Notes: generated by a model from the letters alone, not told the origin. DNA of 64,000 bases from CAWDDA01 sp963813345 (GCA_963813345.1 CAWEYR010000001.1:1-64000), one strand, 5' to 3'; positions 19,172 through 32,944 are shown, counted from the first letter of the stretch. Numbers and translations: made by a program.

Positions 19172-20330
19172 GGCTTCTCGACTCCCGGCGGAGGTTTTTG
19201 AGCTGGGGCGGGAGCGGGAGTCGGAGTCGCGGCAGGCTTCTTGTAAAAGTGGCTTTGTGGCGGAAGCTGAATGCCCCGTTCTGGCGCGCTCTGCCAGCAG
19301 CGGCAGATTGTGACAGTAACTGCACTTTGCAGTCGCTATGGTGGTAGCACCTTCGATCTTTGTCTGCATCTCTCTTCGATGGCAATCGACGCACGATTCG
19401 CTTCGCGGCTGTGGAACCTTTGTCCGCCTATCTGGCGTGAAAAAGTCAGATCGCTTCTCTGCCCGCTTCGCCGTTGCGTGGCATTCCATGGCATGCCTTC
19501 GTATTTCCACCCATCGCCTCTTCGTGTGTCTTGTGGCTGAAGGGCTTCAGCGGCTTCGCAGCGGGCCCGGGTCCCGGTGCCTTCAAGTTGTTGAGCTCCG
19601 GCTCGATGATCTGACGTTCAAAACGTAGTACCGCGAGCTCCGTTCCTGGTCCCTTCTCCCGCCTGGTCGTCACGTGACAGCCGACACAATTCGTAGCGAA
19701 TGTAGGACGCTTTCGCGAGACTTCCTTCTCATTGAAGTGACAGGCAAAACATTCGCCATGTCCCGGCGCACTTTGCTTGATTCCCGGCGCCGGATTCTCG
19801 TGACACGCGGCACACTCGAAATAGTCTTTCTCCTTGAATTTCTGCCTGTCCTTGAACTTCGTTTTCATCGCTGCCGAAAGCTCGAAATAGCCCGAATGAT
19901 CGAGATGCGAAAAGTTGTCATAGAACTGCGATTCGGGACCGGATTGAGGATTCGGGAACTCGCGAATGTTGCGTTTGAGCTCGCTCAGACGCGTCGAGGA
20001 ATGACAGATCACACACATCTTCGGATATGTCGCTTCGGTGACAGTCGATTCGCGTCCCTGCATTGCGTGACAGTCTGCACACGCAGAATGAACGATCGCG
20101 CTCCCGGGCTTCGAGTTTGGATATCCGGTCACTTTAGGACGATCCGGCGACGGTTCAGTGTGACAATACGCGCAAGTCAGCTCCTGTGGGTTGCCCTTGC
20201 GCAGCACTCCATCCACTTTTCCCTGATGCGTCTTGTGGCTGAACTTTGAATAATCGACTCTCTTCGGCTGCGTCGAGAAAGAGACAAGCCCGCAAACAGA
20301 AACAAAGAGGATTACTATTGCTCGTTGCAT
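19168..20330 (-). CDS. Nine-heme c-type cytochrome, exported (frameshifted twice)
   Basis: The signal peptide MQRAIVILFVSVCGLVSFST begins the first gene of the cytochrome run. The upstream frame carries CAYCH, CADCH, CVICH, CAACH, CFACH and CVGCH. Near 19490 one extra A breaks the frame; removing it restores CHGCH, a seventh haem motif, and joins the frame holding CVDCH and CSYCH. A second break near 19274 restores a Pro-rich tail (KPAATPTPAPAPAQKPPPG) and a TGA that overlaps the next gene's GTG. FSHKTH segments supply distal His ligands. The rebuilt gene thus has nine haem sites, equal to its neighbour, suggesting duplication or two parts of one complex. Confidence 0.9.
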
Positions 20331-20339
20331 TTCAAAAGC

Positions 20340-20475
20340 AGGGGTCAGGGATCAGGGGTCAGGGGTCGGGGTATGGAGTTCAAGCTTTAGCTTGCTGGTT
20401 TGCGCATCGCTTCATAAGAGCAAGCTAAAGCTTGAACTCCATACCCCGACCCCTGACCCCTGACCCCTGACCCCT
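20340..20475. repeat. Family A hairpin repeat, copy A4 (GGGGTCA subtype)
   Basis: Outer arms are tandem GGGGTCA-type heptamers and their complement, with the GAGTTCAAGCTTTAGCTTG core inside. It lies between two co-directional genes, after the haem-binding protein and before the first nine-heme cytochrome. The G-rich arm has five runs of three or four G. Confidence 0.85.
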
Positions 20476-20479
20476 CTTC

Positions 20480-22817
20480 TCATAGATTCGGATGCCTTGG
20501 AAACTTGACGAATGGCAGCCGGACACCTCGAACAAAGAACTGATCTGCGCGAATGGCCTCAGGTGCTTCAAATCCTGCGCTTCCCGCAGCAGCGATCAGA
20601 TCGTCCTGATCGATTCCGTCTCCACTGATTCCGATAGCTCCTGCGAGAATTCCGTTACGGTAAAGCGGAACGCTTCCTGCGAAAATCTGGATTCCGTTCT
20701 TGAGCGAAAGAATTCCTGTGCAGCTGGTTACTGGCTGCCCGGCGAGTACACGCGCCAAAGCCGTCTTTACAAGTGCCAGCTGAAGACCGGTGTTGAACGG
20801 GCTCCACACTCCTATTGGTTTTGAGAAAGGTCCGTTCACTGTGCCATCGATTCCATCAGGAAAGAACGGCCGGCTCAGGAATCCATTCGCCCGATCGCTG
20901 AATGCGATCGATCCGTCGAGCCGGATGCCGTCAGCCAGCGCTGCATCGGCGAACTTTGCAAACCTGCCGCTTTCAGCAGCGCGCAGTTGTGCGCCCGCAG
21001 TCGCGCTCGAAAAGAAGACTGCGGTTCGAGCCTTCTGTGCGGCAACATCAAACCCGAAAATGGGTGCGTCCACAGTGCTGAAGAGGCCAATCACGTTGCC
21101 TTCAGTATCGACCACTGCAATGTTGACCTCGGCGGCAGACCCGAGCGGGCGGCGGATGGCTGCACGCGTCTTCGCTGCCTGCTGCGCGGCTTGAGTGACG
21201 ATCTGCATCACGTTGGCCGCGGTCAGTCGTGTACCGGAAGTCAGTGCGCCGTCCTTGAATGGATAATAACGATTGTCGATTCGACCCGGCGACTCCTCCG
21301 AGAGTCAGAGGGCTGAAGCGTGTCGCTGCAGCACCGCGAATCGGAAACATCGGGTCTACGGTTCCAGGCAGCGTGCCAAACGGCGGTCCAGGCGAGCCGC
21401 TTTGCCCGGCGTTAACGAACGGCAAGCGAATGCCATCCGCCAGTATCTGATCACCTCGGATTGCAATAGGCGCCTCAAACCCCAGGGTTCCTGCTACTGC
21501 GACGATCTCCTCCGGCGACTGATCGTCATCCGCAGCATTGATATCGACGGAATAAATGCCATCTCCCTCGATACCGATACCTCCCGCGGCTATACCATTC
21601 TTGTAAACCGGCACTCCTCCTGAATCTCCTGCGAGTCCAAGAGGAAGATTTGGTATCTTCACGTCGGAACAGGGCAGCTGTGAGAACTGCACGCCGAACA
21701 GCGGACCGCCCGGTTGATTTGCGATCAGCGGAGGGAAATGTTCCTGAACGATGAAGCTTGCGGTTCGCGTGGTAAACGCGTTTCCCTGCGTGCTGAAGAA
21801 TGCTGCGGTACCTGCTTTTGAGATTGCCGCGAAAGCTGCAGGCACTTCCACGTCCTGCAGACCATCGGCGTCTGCTGGCTTGAACGCCGTTATCCTTGTC
21901 GTCGCTGGCGCTCCGGTCATCCTGAAGACACCAAGCACGGTGCCTTCGTGGTCAACAACTGCGACTGAAGCACGGAGGCCGATTTGCTGGGCACGTGCTA
22001 CGGCCTGTGATATGAGCGTCTCGACATCAGCAGCAGTGAGAGCCGACTGCGAAGGAGCTGCGGGACCCTGCACAAGCAATTGCGCGGTGTTGCTAATCCG
22101 ATCGCGGGCCGAGAGCATGCAATCGACTATGCCCCCTGAGAGATTCGGCGGAAGCTCGACATTGATCTGATCGACTCCTTCATAGCTGCCCTGCGGTCCG
22201 GCGTACATCGGCGTGAGCTCAGCCGCGCCTATCTTCACCTTCAGCGAGACCGAGTTGCGAAGACCTGTGCCAAAGAGGCTCAGGTACTTCGGTTTCCATG
22301 CGGTGCCAGGATCGATAGGGACGGCTTTTCCATCCGGCGAGGCGACAGGATCGAAGGTTTGTCCATCGTAGGTCGTAAGCGCTGCCGCCAGTCCGTTGCC
22401 GCTCGACGCGACTGTAAAGATTGCCGGCGACGATTCGACTATCGACAAGTCGCCCTCGGCGACTTGCTCGCCATCGTTCATCACGCGCAGTCGCGCAACC
22501 CCAACGGCAGCGGTTTCCGGAATCAGAAAGTTTATCTGTCCCGGAGAAACGTAGAACAATTGAGCCAGATGCGTGATATTGGTGCTGTCGACTACACTCA
22601 CGCTCACATCTGCGAGTTGAGTTGGGAGGGGAATAGTCGCAGCCTGCGCGGTGTCGGAAGACATTCCGGTACCAAATGCGGCCGCGATGGTTGCTGGAGA
22701 GACTAGCGAATTGTAGCTCGCAGCATTGACCGTGACGACAGGCTGCTCTCCTGCAGCACGCGCCGCAAAGAAGGCTGTAGCGATGGCAATCAGAATGAAT
22801 CCGAGCCTGAGGAGCAC
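20480..22817 (-). CDS. Secreted protein with TIGR03437-type domain and two GlcG/HbpS-like haem-binding domains (frameshifted)
   Basis: A signal peptide (MLLRLGFILIAIATAFFAAR) is followed by a region like the acidobacterial TIGR03437 domain (VNAASYNSLVSPATIAAAFG, LFYVSPGQINFLIPE). Two copies of a GlcG/HbpS-like domain follow, each with an ALTAADVETLIS-type helix, SVAVVDHEGTVLGVFRM or NIAVVDTEGNVIGLFST, and IAAGGIGIEGDGI or ILAGAIGISGDGI. A frame change near 21285 separates the copies; rebuilding it gives one protein. This fold binds haem or small organics in HbpS/GlcG proteins. Its place directly before the cytochrome run hints at haem handling, which is inference. A GxGxSGxG-type motif near the end of each domain is conserved. 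Confidence 0.85.
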
Positions 22818-22918
22818 CGGAAGACCTTTTAGGTTAAGGGGCCACGAGTCTGAGAACGAAGTGAATATATGGGAATAGTGAGTGCGTCAGCAAGGGCAAA
22901 AGGCATGTTGTACCGCCC

Positions 22919-23032
22919 GGGAGCGCCTGGGCTCCAGCCTGGCGCGTGGAGCTGCAAATCAGCTCCGAAACCTTGGTGAGATACGCGCGCAGGCTGCCCT
23001 AGGCGCTGCCAGGCTGGAGCCTGGCGCTCCCA
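22919..23032. repeat. Family D hairpin repeat joined to a family B fragment
   Basis: GGGAGCGCCTGGGCTCCAGC on the left faces GCTGGAGCCTGGCGCTCCC on the right. Just left of it, GTTGTACCGCC repeats the first half of family B, as if one element had inserted in the other. Its right end runs into the AGGAG ribosome site of the methyltransferase gene. Confidence 0.8.
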
Positions 23033-23040
23033 GGAGTGTG

Positions 23041-23631
23041 ATGGATCGTATTCGATATTTCCTGGCTGTCCTCAACATTGTTGTGCTCCCTTGCGGGTTG
23101 CTCTACTGGTTTCTCATACACCCGTTCGCTCGCGGATGGAGAAAGCTCGGACCGGCTCGCACCTTCATCATTGTGCTGCTCGTGATCTCGGCTCTTGGAG
23201 TCCTGATCTTCAGGTGGCGCGCATTATTGATCGGCGCGGATCTCGGGACCAGTTGGATCCTGGTAGCGATCGCCCTCGTCCTCTTTGTCCCGATGTTCTG
23301 GCTGGAGCATGAGTATAAAAAGCATTTGAGCATTGCAATATTGTCCGGCTACCAGGAGTTGTCGCCGGAAAGTGCGCAAACCGGCCGGATGCTCAACCAG
23401 GGAATCTATAGCGTAGTGCGTCACCCAAGATACCTCAGTGCCGGCATCGGAGTGATTGCCGGCGCGCTTATCGCGAACTATGTCGGACTCTACATACTCC
23501 TTTTGCTGTTGTTGCCGTTGGGGTACGCCATGGTCAAGCTCGAAGAGCACGAGCTTATCGAGCGCTTCGGCGACGAGTACCGGAAATACCGGCAAGAAGT
23601 TCCAGCCATCATTCCACGCTGGCGGCGATGA
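23041..23631 (+). CDS. ICMT/PEMT-like membrane methyltransferase
   Basis: The protein of 196 residues has five or six hydrophobic helices and, near the C-terminus, the isoprenylcysteine/phospholipid methyltransferase signature GIYSVVRHPRYLSAG and LEEHELIERFGDEYRKYRQ with VPAIIPRW. These membrane enzymes use S-adenosylmethionine to methylate lipid or prenyl-linked substrates; many bacterial members have no known substrate. The ATG at 23041 has an AGGAG site five bases upstream, contributed by the edge of a hairpin repeat. The open frame extends back through the repeat to 22882, but that part is repeat DNA. Confidence 0.88.
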   Translation: MDRIRYFLAVLNIVVLPCGLLYWFLIHPFARGWRKLGPARTFIIVLLVISALGVLIFRWRALLIGADLGTSWILVAIALVLFVPMFWLEHEYKKHLSIAILSGYQELSPESAQTGRMLNQGIYSVVRHPRYLSAGIGVIAGALIANYVGLYILLLLLLPLGYAMVKLEEHELIERFGDEYRKYRQEVPAIIPRWRR

Positions 23632-23793
23632 CGTGACGTCTGAGCTCCGCTAGCCGGCTGGCCCGATGCCTCCCCGGCAAGTTGAACCGGCCGGATGCTC
23701 CAATCTTGCTCGCATCGTTTTGCTGGTGCCATAATGCGCGCGGACTGACTAGGCGACCTAGGCAATAGACTTCAGCCTCACCTGGTAACCTCA

Positions 23794-25560
23794 GTGCAAA
23801 GCTTCACGCTTCTGCTCCTGTCGCTAACCTGGATATTTCACGCTGCCCAGAATGCGGCAGGACAGCAGCCTCCTGCGAAACCACCACCGCCTACCGTTGA
23901 GGATGCGGACTTCAAGATCATCAAGGACAGGTGGCGAATCGAATTTCCACCAGACCCGAGGCGAGTCGAACCGAGCGTTCTCAACCCTTATCGACAGAAT
24001 CTCTTCAAAGGTGACTATCCGATCATCGGGCAGCACACTTTCCTCAACATAACGCTCGCGAGCGAGACAGGTGTCATCCTGCGGCGTCTTCCGGTTCCTC
24101 AGGACGTAAGTGCAGAGCGACCTGGAAGCTTCGAATTCTTTGGGCGCGGACGTCAGGAAGTCGTCGGACAGAACTTCATCTATTCCTTTGATCTTTTTCA
24201 CGGCGATACTTCATTCAAGCCGGTTGACTGGCGACTGAAAGTTACAGGGATAACAAATATCAACTATCTGCGCGCTCGAGAGCGTGGAATCGTCAACATC
24301 GATGTGCGCCGCGGGACTGATCGAACAGATAACTTCTCTGCCATTGAAGATCTGTTCTTCGAAGTAAGACTTGGTGACACGACAAAGCTCTTTCCTTTCC
24401 TTCGCGGTGACGGATCGAAGTCGGGCCGCTCGCCATATTTTGATACGACGAGCCTGCGCGTCGGCATTCAGCCATTCACGAGTGACTTTCGCGGATTCAT
24501 ATTCAGTGATGCAAATCTCGGGGCTCGCGTCTTTGGAAACTTTGCATCGAATCGGTGGCAGTACAATCTCGCCTACTTTGAAATGCTCGAGAAGGACACA
24601 AATAGCGAGCTCAATGTAATCAATTTCCGTCGTCTGCGCTTTCGCGACCAGAAGGTCTACGTCGCGAACCTTTACCGGCAGGATACGTTCACGCTTGGGT
24701 ACACGACAGAGTTCAGTCTTCATTACAACGATGACCGGCCGAGTACTGAATATGATGTCAACGGATTTCCGGTTCGTCCGGCAAGAATCGGGAGTGTCAG
24801 AGAGCATCGCGTGCGTGCAGGTTATCTCGGGTGGGCAGGTGATGGGCATTTTGGAAGGCTCAACGTGACGCACGCGTTTTACCAGGCATTTGGCCGCGAT
24901 ACATACAATGGGATTGCGGGTCGCGCCACGCACATCAACGCGCAGATGGCCGCCGGGGAGGTGTCGATCGATTACGATTGGCTGCGTTATCGCGGAGCCG
25001 TCTTCTGGACTTCGGGTGATGCAAAACCTGATGACGGGCAGGCGCGTGGTTTTGATGCGATCTTCGATACTACTTCTTTTGCTGGTGGCAAGTTCAGTTT
25101 CTGGAATTCGCAGGGCTTGAGGCTGACGCAAACTGCAGTCGCGCTGGTTGAGCCGCGAAGCCTGATCCCGAGCCTGAGAAGCAGCAAGATTCAGGGGCAG
25201 GCAAACTTTGTGAATCCTGGTTTGACTTTGTACAACGCGGGTGTGGATGTCGATGCCACTCCAAAGGTCCGAGCGTTTTTGAATTACAACTACCTTCGCT
25301 TCAACCGGACTGAACCGATAGAGACTGTGCTGTTTCAACCCGGCGTGCGGCACGACATCGGTCACGATCTCGGACTGGGATTCATATACAGACCATACCT
25401 GAATGAAAATGTTCTTTTGACTGGAGGAGTTGCCGGGTTGTTTCCGGGAACCGGGTTTACAGATATCTACAGTTCAAACTGCAACGGGAGTCCGCAAGGG
25501 TGTGGGGCGGGACGACCGACGTTATGGTCGACGTTCGTGACGTTGAGATTTGTGTACTGA
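23794..25560 (+). CDS. Outer-membrane beta-barrel protein, probable partner of the ten-heme cytochrome
   Basis: A GTG start gives a signal peptide (MQSFTLLLLSLTWIFHAAQN) and a Pro-rich linker. Then come about 500 residues of alternating amphipathic strands (WRLKVTGITNINYLRARERG, KVYVANLYRQDTFTLGYTTE, VSIDYDWLRYRGAVFW). The protein ends TFVTLRFVY, a terminal-aromatic signal used for insertion into the outer membrane. At 588 residues it is the size of porins in porin-cytochrome conduits. I find no named family by eye. The ten-heme cytochrome gene starts 26 bases downstream on the same strand, so a conduit that carries electrons across the outer membrane is a reasonable inference, not shown. Confidence 0.8.
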   Translation: MQSFTLLLLSLTWIFHAAQNAAGQQPPAKPPPPTVEDADFKIIKDRWRIEFPPDPRRVEPSVLNPYRQNLFKGDYPIIGQHTFLNITLASETGVILRRLPVPQDVSAERPGSFEFFGRGRQEVVGQNFIYSFDLFHGDTSFKPVDWRLKVTGITNINYLRARERGIVNIDVRRGTDRTDNFSAIEDLFFEVRLGDTTKLFPFLRGDGSKSGRSPYFDTTSLRVGIQPFTSDFRGFIFSDANLGARVFGNFASNRWQYNLAYFEMLEKDTNSELNVINFRRLRFRDQKVYVANLYRQDTFTLGYTTEFSLHYNDDRPSTEYDVNGFPVRPARIGSVREHRVRAGYLGWAGDGHFGRLNVTHAFYQAFGRDTYNGIAGRATHINAQMAAGEVSIDYDWLRYRGAVFWTSGDAKPDDGQARGFDAIFDTTSFAGGKFSFWNSQGLRLTQTAVALVEPRSLIPSLRSSKIQGQANFVNPGLTLYNAGVDVDATPKVRAFLNYNYLRFNRTEPIETVLFQPGVRHDIGHDLGLGFIYRPYLNENVLLTGGVAGLFPGTGFTDIYSSNCNGSPQGCGAGRPTLWSTFVTLRFVY

Positions 25561-25586
25561 GGACTGCGGTCTGAAGGCGGTAATAC

Positions 25587-29335
<3,749 letters not shown>

Positions 29336-29364
29336 ATCCGCACTCGCTGTCCGATGGTTCTAAG

Positions 29365-29391
29365 GCATGTAGTACCGCCTTGAGGTGGGCA
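29365..29391. repeat. Degenerate family B element
   Basis: GTAGTACCGCCTTGAGGTGG resembles the family B centre with two changes. It lies just after the ten-heme cytochrome gene, next to a family E hairpin. Confidence 0.5.
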
Positions 29392-29450
29392 GCGCTGCGA
29401 CTGCCGGATCACGGATCAGTCGTGAAACGCGCGCGACTCCACCTGGGACA

Positions 29451-29533
29451 GTGTCAGTAGCCCGACCGTCAGGGAGGGCTCGCGACAAACCAGGCGTCGT
29501 GCAAGCCCTCCCTGACGGTCGGGCTACTGACAC
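29451..29533. repeat. Family E hairpin repeat
   Basis: GTGTCAGTAGCCCGACCGTC plus AGGGAGGGCT faces an exact complement ending CGGTCGGGCTACTGACAC across a loop of about 24 bases. It lies between the cytochrome gene and the NHLRC2-like gene, both on the plus strand. Confidence 0.85.
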
Positions 29534-29581
29534 CGTGACGACAATGCCCGAGGTATGACTGCGCGGTTTCTGAGGAGCCAA

Positions 29582-31610
29582 ATGTTCTATAATCGTGAGA
29601 CTATGTTACATCGGATTCTGTTCTCTGCGCTCCTTGTGTCTCTAACGCTGACTGTTGCGGCTCGAGGCCAGCAGCAACAGCCAAAGGATCCAATGGCTGA
29701 AAGAAACAAGTTCTTTGAAGGTGACTTCAATGCGCCCGAGTTCCCGTCGGGAATTGAATGGCTCAACACCGAGCGCCCTCTTTCGGTGCGAGAGCTTCGC
29801 GGCAAGATTGTCCTGCTCGATTTCTGGACCTATTGCTGCATCAACTGCATGCACATCATTCCGGACCTCAAAAAGCTCGAAGCGAAATACGCGAACCAAC
29901 TCGTGGTCATAGGCGTGCATTCGGCTAAGTTCACTACCGAGAAAGGTACCGACAATATTCGTCAGGCGATTCTGCGATACGAGATCGAGCATCCGGTCGC
30001 CAATGATCGCGATTTCGAGATCTGGAAGGCATACACCGCTCAGGCGTGGCCGACGCTCGTTCTTATCAATCCTAAAGGAAAAGTGGTCGGCAAGCATTCG
30101 GGTGAAGGCATCTTTGAGCCATTCGATGAAGTCATCGGCGGCATGGTTACGTACTTTCGCGGCAAGGGAGAGCTTGACGAGAAGCCTGTTGCATTTCGTC
30201 TTGAGAAAACGAGTGCACCACCGAGCCTGCTCAGTTTTCCCGGTAAAGTGCTGGCCGACGAGAAGAGCAACCGCGTTTTCATAAGCGATTCGAATCACAA
30301 TCGAATCATCGTGACGTCGATCGACGGGTCAGTCATCGATGTCATCGGTGATGGTGAGATCGGCAAACGTGACGGATCGTTTGCTGAGGCGGAGTTCAAT
30401 CATCCTCAGGGCATGGCGCTTGACGGCGAAACGCTCTACATCTGCGATACCGAGAACCATCTGATCCGGCGTGCTGATCTGAAAGCACGACGGGTCGAAA
30501 CGATCCTCGGGACAGGCGAGCAGGCGCGAAGATTCAATATTACGGGCATCGGAACCGCGGTGGCTCTGAACTCTCCGTGGGACGCGCTTGTCCATCAGGG
30601 CAAGCCTTTATATTGCAATGGCGGGTCCTCATCAGTTGTGGGTCGCCGATTTGAAGACGCTTGAGGCGAAACCCTATGCCGGAAGCGGTCGCGAGAATCA
30701 TACCGATGGCCCGCTGCTGAATGCTGCACTTGCTCAGCCGAGCGGAATCACAACGGATGGCAAGAGCCTCTTCTTCGCTGATAGTGAAGTAAGCTCGATT
30801 CGAGCCGCGTCGCTTTCGCCTTCAGGAGACGTTACGACCGTAGTCGGCAAGGGTCTTTTTGACTACGGTGACATTGATGGCCAGGGTGAAACGGTTCGGC
30901 TGCAGCATCCGCTCGGAGTAGTTTTTGCCGAAGGCAAGCTCTACGTTGCAGACACCTACAATCACAAGATCAAACAGCTTGAGATCAAGGAGCGCACCAG
31001 TCGTACGTATGCGGGCACGAAGGAGCGGGGGACAAAGGACGGTGAGCGGCTGAAAGCGCAGTTCAATGAACCTGGAGGAATCTCAGCGACATCGCAGGCT
31101 CTCTACGTGGCCGACACAAACAACCACCTGATTCGCCGCGTCGATCTCAAGACGGGCCAGGTTGCGACCTTTGAACTGAAGGGCCTCGAAAAACTGACGA
31201 CACACATGGTTCGCAAGTTCCGCGGTCGCGTTGTAGACGCTCCGAAACAGGCGCTTGCACCCGGGAAGGGCAACATTTCTCTCTCGTTTGATCTGCCGGC
31301 CGGGTACAAGTACAACGCGGGGGCACCGTTTTACGTCGCCTACGAGTCAGGCGACGAGAAGTCAGTGAGAATCGACGCGACCGAGAAAGCGCGCAATTTC
31401 ACTGAGCCGAAATTCCCATTGAACATTCCGGTGGAAGCTATAACGGGAAACACAACCGCAACCATCGATTCAGTAATCTACTTCTGTAATGATGCAGACG
31501 AGAAGGTGTGTCTCGTCGACAGCGTAAGAATTCGCGTCCCTCTTGAAGTCACAAGCGGCGCACCGTCGAGAGCAGAAGTAAAGATAGCCGCGAAAGCGAG
31601 AGGAAAGTAA
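29582..31610 (+). CDS. Thioredoxin-like/NHL-repeat protein (NHLRC2-like), exported (frameshifted)
   Basis: A GAGGAG ribosome site lies four bases before the ATG at 29582; a second ATG at 29603 also fits. The N-terminus is a signal peptide (ILFSALLVSLTLTVAARG). Next is a thioredoxin-like domain with the unusual CCINC active-site motif (WTYCCINCMHIIPDLKKLE), then a six-blade NHL propeller (VFISDSNHNRIIV, LYICDTENHLIRRA, LYVADTYNHKIKQL, LYVADTNNHLIRRV) and a C-terminal beta domain. This is exactly the layout of human NHLRC2. A frame change near 30625 splits the propeller. Acidobacterial copies seem exported, unlike the human protein; the role is not known, perhaps redox control of envelope proteins such as the cytochromes upstream. 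Confidence 0.9.
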
Positions 31611-31612
31611 GT

Positions 31613-31645
31613 AAGTACGTTGTACCGCCTTCAGGCGGAATCTTC
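31613..31645. repeat. Family B palindromic element, copy B3, at a translation start
   Basis: GTTGTACCGCCTTCAGGCGG and AATCTTC end directly at the ATG of the HAD gene. AGGCGGAA of the palindrome occupies the ribosome-site position, so the element supplies both a hairpin and a possible ribosome site. Confidence 0.8.
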
Positions 31646-32494
31646 ATGTCGATCAAACTTCTCGCTCTCGATATTGATGGGACGCTGCTCAATCCGCGCG
31701 GTGAGTTGACGCCGGCGACGCGACGAGCGATCGAAGAAGTCCGGAGCCAGGGAACTCTCGTCGTCCTGGTTACGGGGCGCCGCTTCGGTTCGGCAAGACC
31801 GGTTGTGATCGACCTCGGCCTCGATCTTCCTCTCATCTCGCACAACGGAGCGCTCACAAAGCATGTCTCAACCCTCGAAACCATCCTTTATCATCCGCTG
31901 GACCTCCAGACCGCGCGTGATGTAATCGCCTTTGGACGCCAGCGCGGCGTGGATCTCATCTGCTGTGACGACCCGGAAGGACTTGGTGTCATGGTTCTCG
32001 AGAACATTTCAGATGAGAACGGTTCTCTGCATCGGTATCTCGCGAAGTATCAGGATTCAATGCATAAAGTGACTGACCTTCTCGAGTATCTCGACCACGA
32101 TCCGATTCAGATAATGTTCTCCGGGCGCTGTGATCCTATGGACGAATTTGCAGATGAACTGGCGGCCGCTCTCGATGGTCGCATCCAGCTCTTCAAAACG
32201 CGCTATCGCAAAGGTGACCTGACAATCCTCGACGCTCTCAGCACGACTGCATCAAAGGGAGCAAGTGTTGAAGAGATCGCTTCACGGTACGGAATCGCGC
32301 GTGAAGAGATCATGGCGATTGGCGATAATCACAATGATATAACGATGCTCGAGCGCGCCGGTATTCCTGTGGTTATGGAAAACGCGGAGGACGAGCTCAA
32401 GAGAATGGGATATCACATCACCTCTTCCAATGATGAAGACGGTGTTGCCATTGCAATCGAACGATTCATTCTTGAAAGGGAACTAAGCTTATGA
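31646..32494 (+). CDS. HAD-superfamily phosphatase (Cof type)
   Basis: All four HAD motifs are visible in 282 residues: LLALDIDGTLLN (nucleophile and acid Asp, residues about 6-12), VLVTGRR, the conserved Lys in SKGASVEEIA, and MAIGDNHNDITML. The large cap between motifs 2 and 3 matches the Cof/YidA subgroup that dephosphorylates sugar phosphates or flavin nucleotides. The ATG at 31646 follows a family B palindrome with no spacer. The stop overlaps the start of the cyclophilin gene in an ATGA arrangement, so the two are probably translated together. Confidence 0.92.
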   Translation: MSIKLLALDIDGTLLNPRGELTPATRRAIEEVRSQGTLVVLVTGRRFGSARPVVIDLGLDLPLISHNGALTKHVSTLETILYHPLDLQTARDVIAFGRQRGVDLICCDDPEGLGVMVLENISDENGSLHRYLAKYQDSMHKVTDLLEYLDHDPIQIMFSGRCDPMDEFADELAAALDGRIQLFKTRYRKGDLTILDALSTTASKGASVEEIASRYGIAREEIMAIGDNHNDITMLERAGIPVVMENAEDELKRMGYHITSSNDEDGVAIAIERFILERELSL

Positions 32495-32944
32495 CTGAAG
32501 CATCAAATCGCATCGCCGATCGTCGAGACGAACAAGGGTACGATCAGGTTCGAGCTCTACGAGAAGGATGCTCCGATTACGACCTCTAACTTCATCGGTC
32601 TGGCCGAATCGAGCTTTTATGACGGTCTGAAGTTTCACCGCGTCGAGCCGAACTTTGTCATCCAGGGAGGCTGTCCTCAGGGCACAGGAACTGGAGGTTC
32701 GGGCAAAAACATCAAGCTCGAGATAAGCCCCAATCTCAAACACGGCGATGCAGGCGCGGTCGCTATGGCTCGTTCAGCACAGCCGGACAGCGCCAGCTCC
32801 CAGTTCTACATTACTCTCTCACCCACACCCTTTCTTGATGGAAATTACGCAGTCTTCGGCCGCGTGACCGAAGGTCTCGATGTCGTGCGCAATATTCGCG
32901 TTGGCGACACGATGAATTCGGTTCGGATAGAAAGCAACGCGTAA
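32491..32944 (+). CDS. Cyclophilin-type peptidyl-prolyl isomerase (frameshifted)
   Basis: After one extra G near 32522 the frame reads IVETNKGTIRFELYEKDAP, ITTSNFIGLAESSFYDGLKF, HRVEPNFVIQGGCPQGTGTG, then AVAMARSAQPDSASSQFYI and FLDGNYAVFGRVTEGLDVV. These are the standard single-domain bacterial cyclophilin landmarks, with the catalytic Arg in FHRV. There is no signal peptide, so it should catalyse proline isomerisation in the cytoplasm. ATGA overlap with the HAD gene. Because no frame of 60 codons covers its first part, it is easy to miss. Confidence 0.88.

Noticed and set aside
19168..19510. A single 424-residue cytochrome from 19510 to 18236
   Set aside because: The frame joins the tail of one cytochrome to the next only by chance of a frameshift; a signal peptide (VSLRYVIVLAFVCF) marks a new gene in the middle.
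24211..25365. A 384-codon minus-strand frame across the barrel protein gene
   Set aside because: Overlaps a protein with signal peptide and terminal aromatic barrel signal; the reverse frame has no such features.
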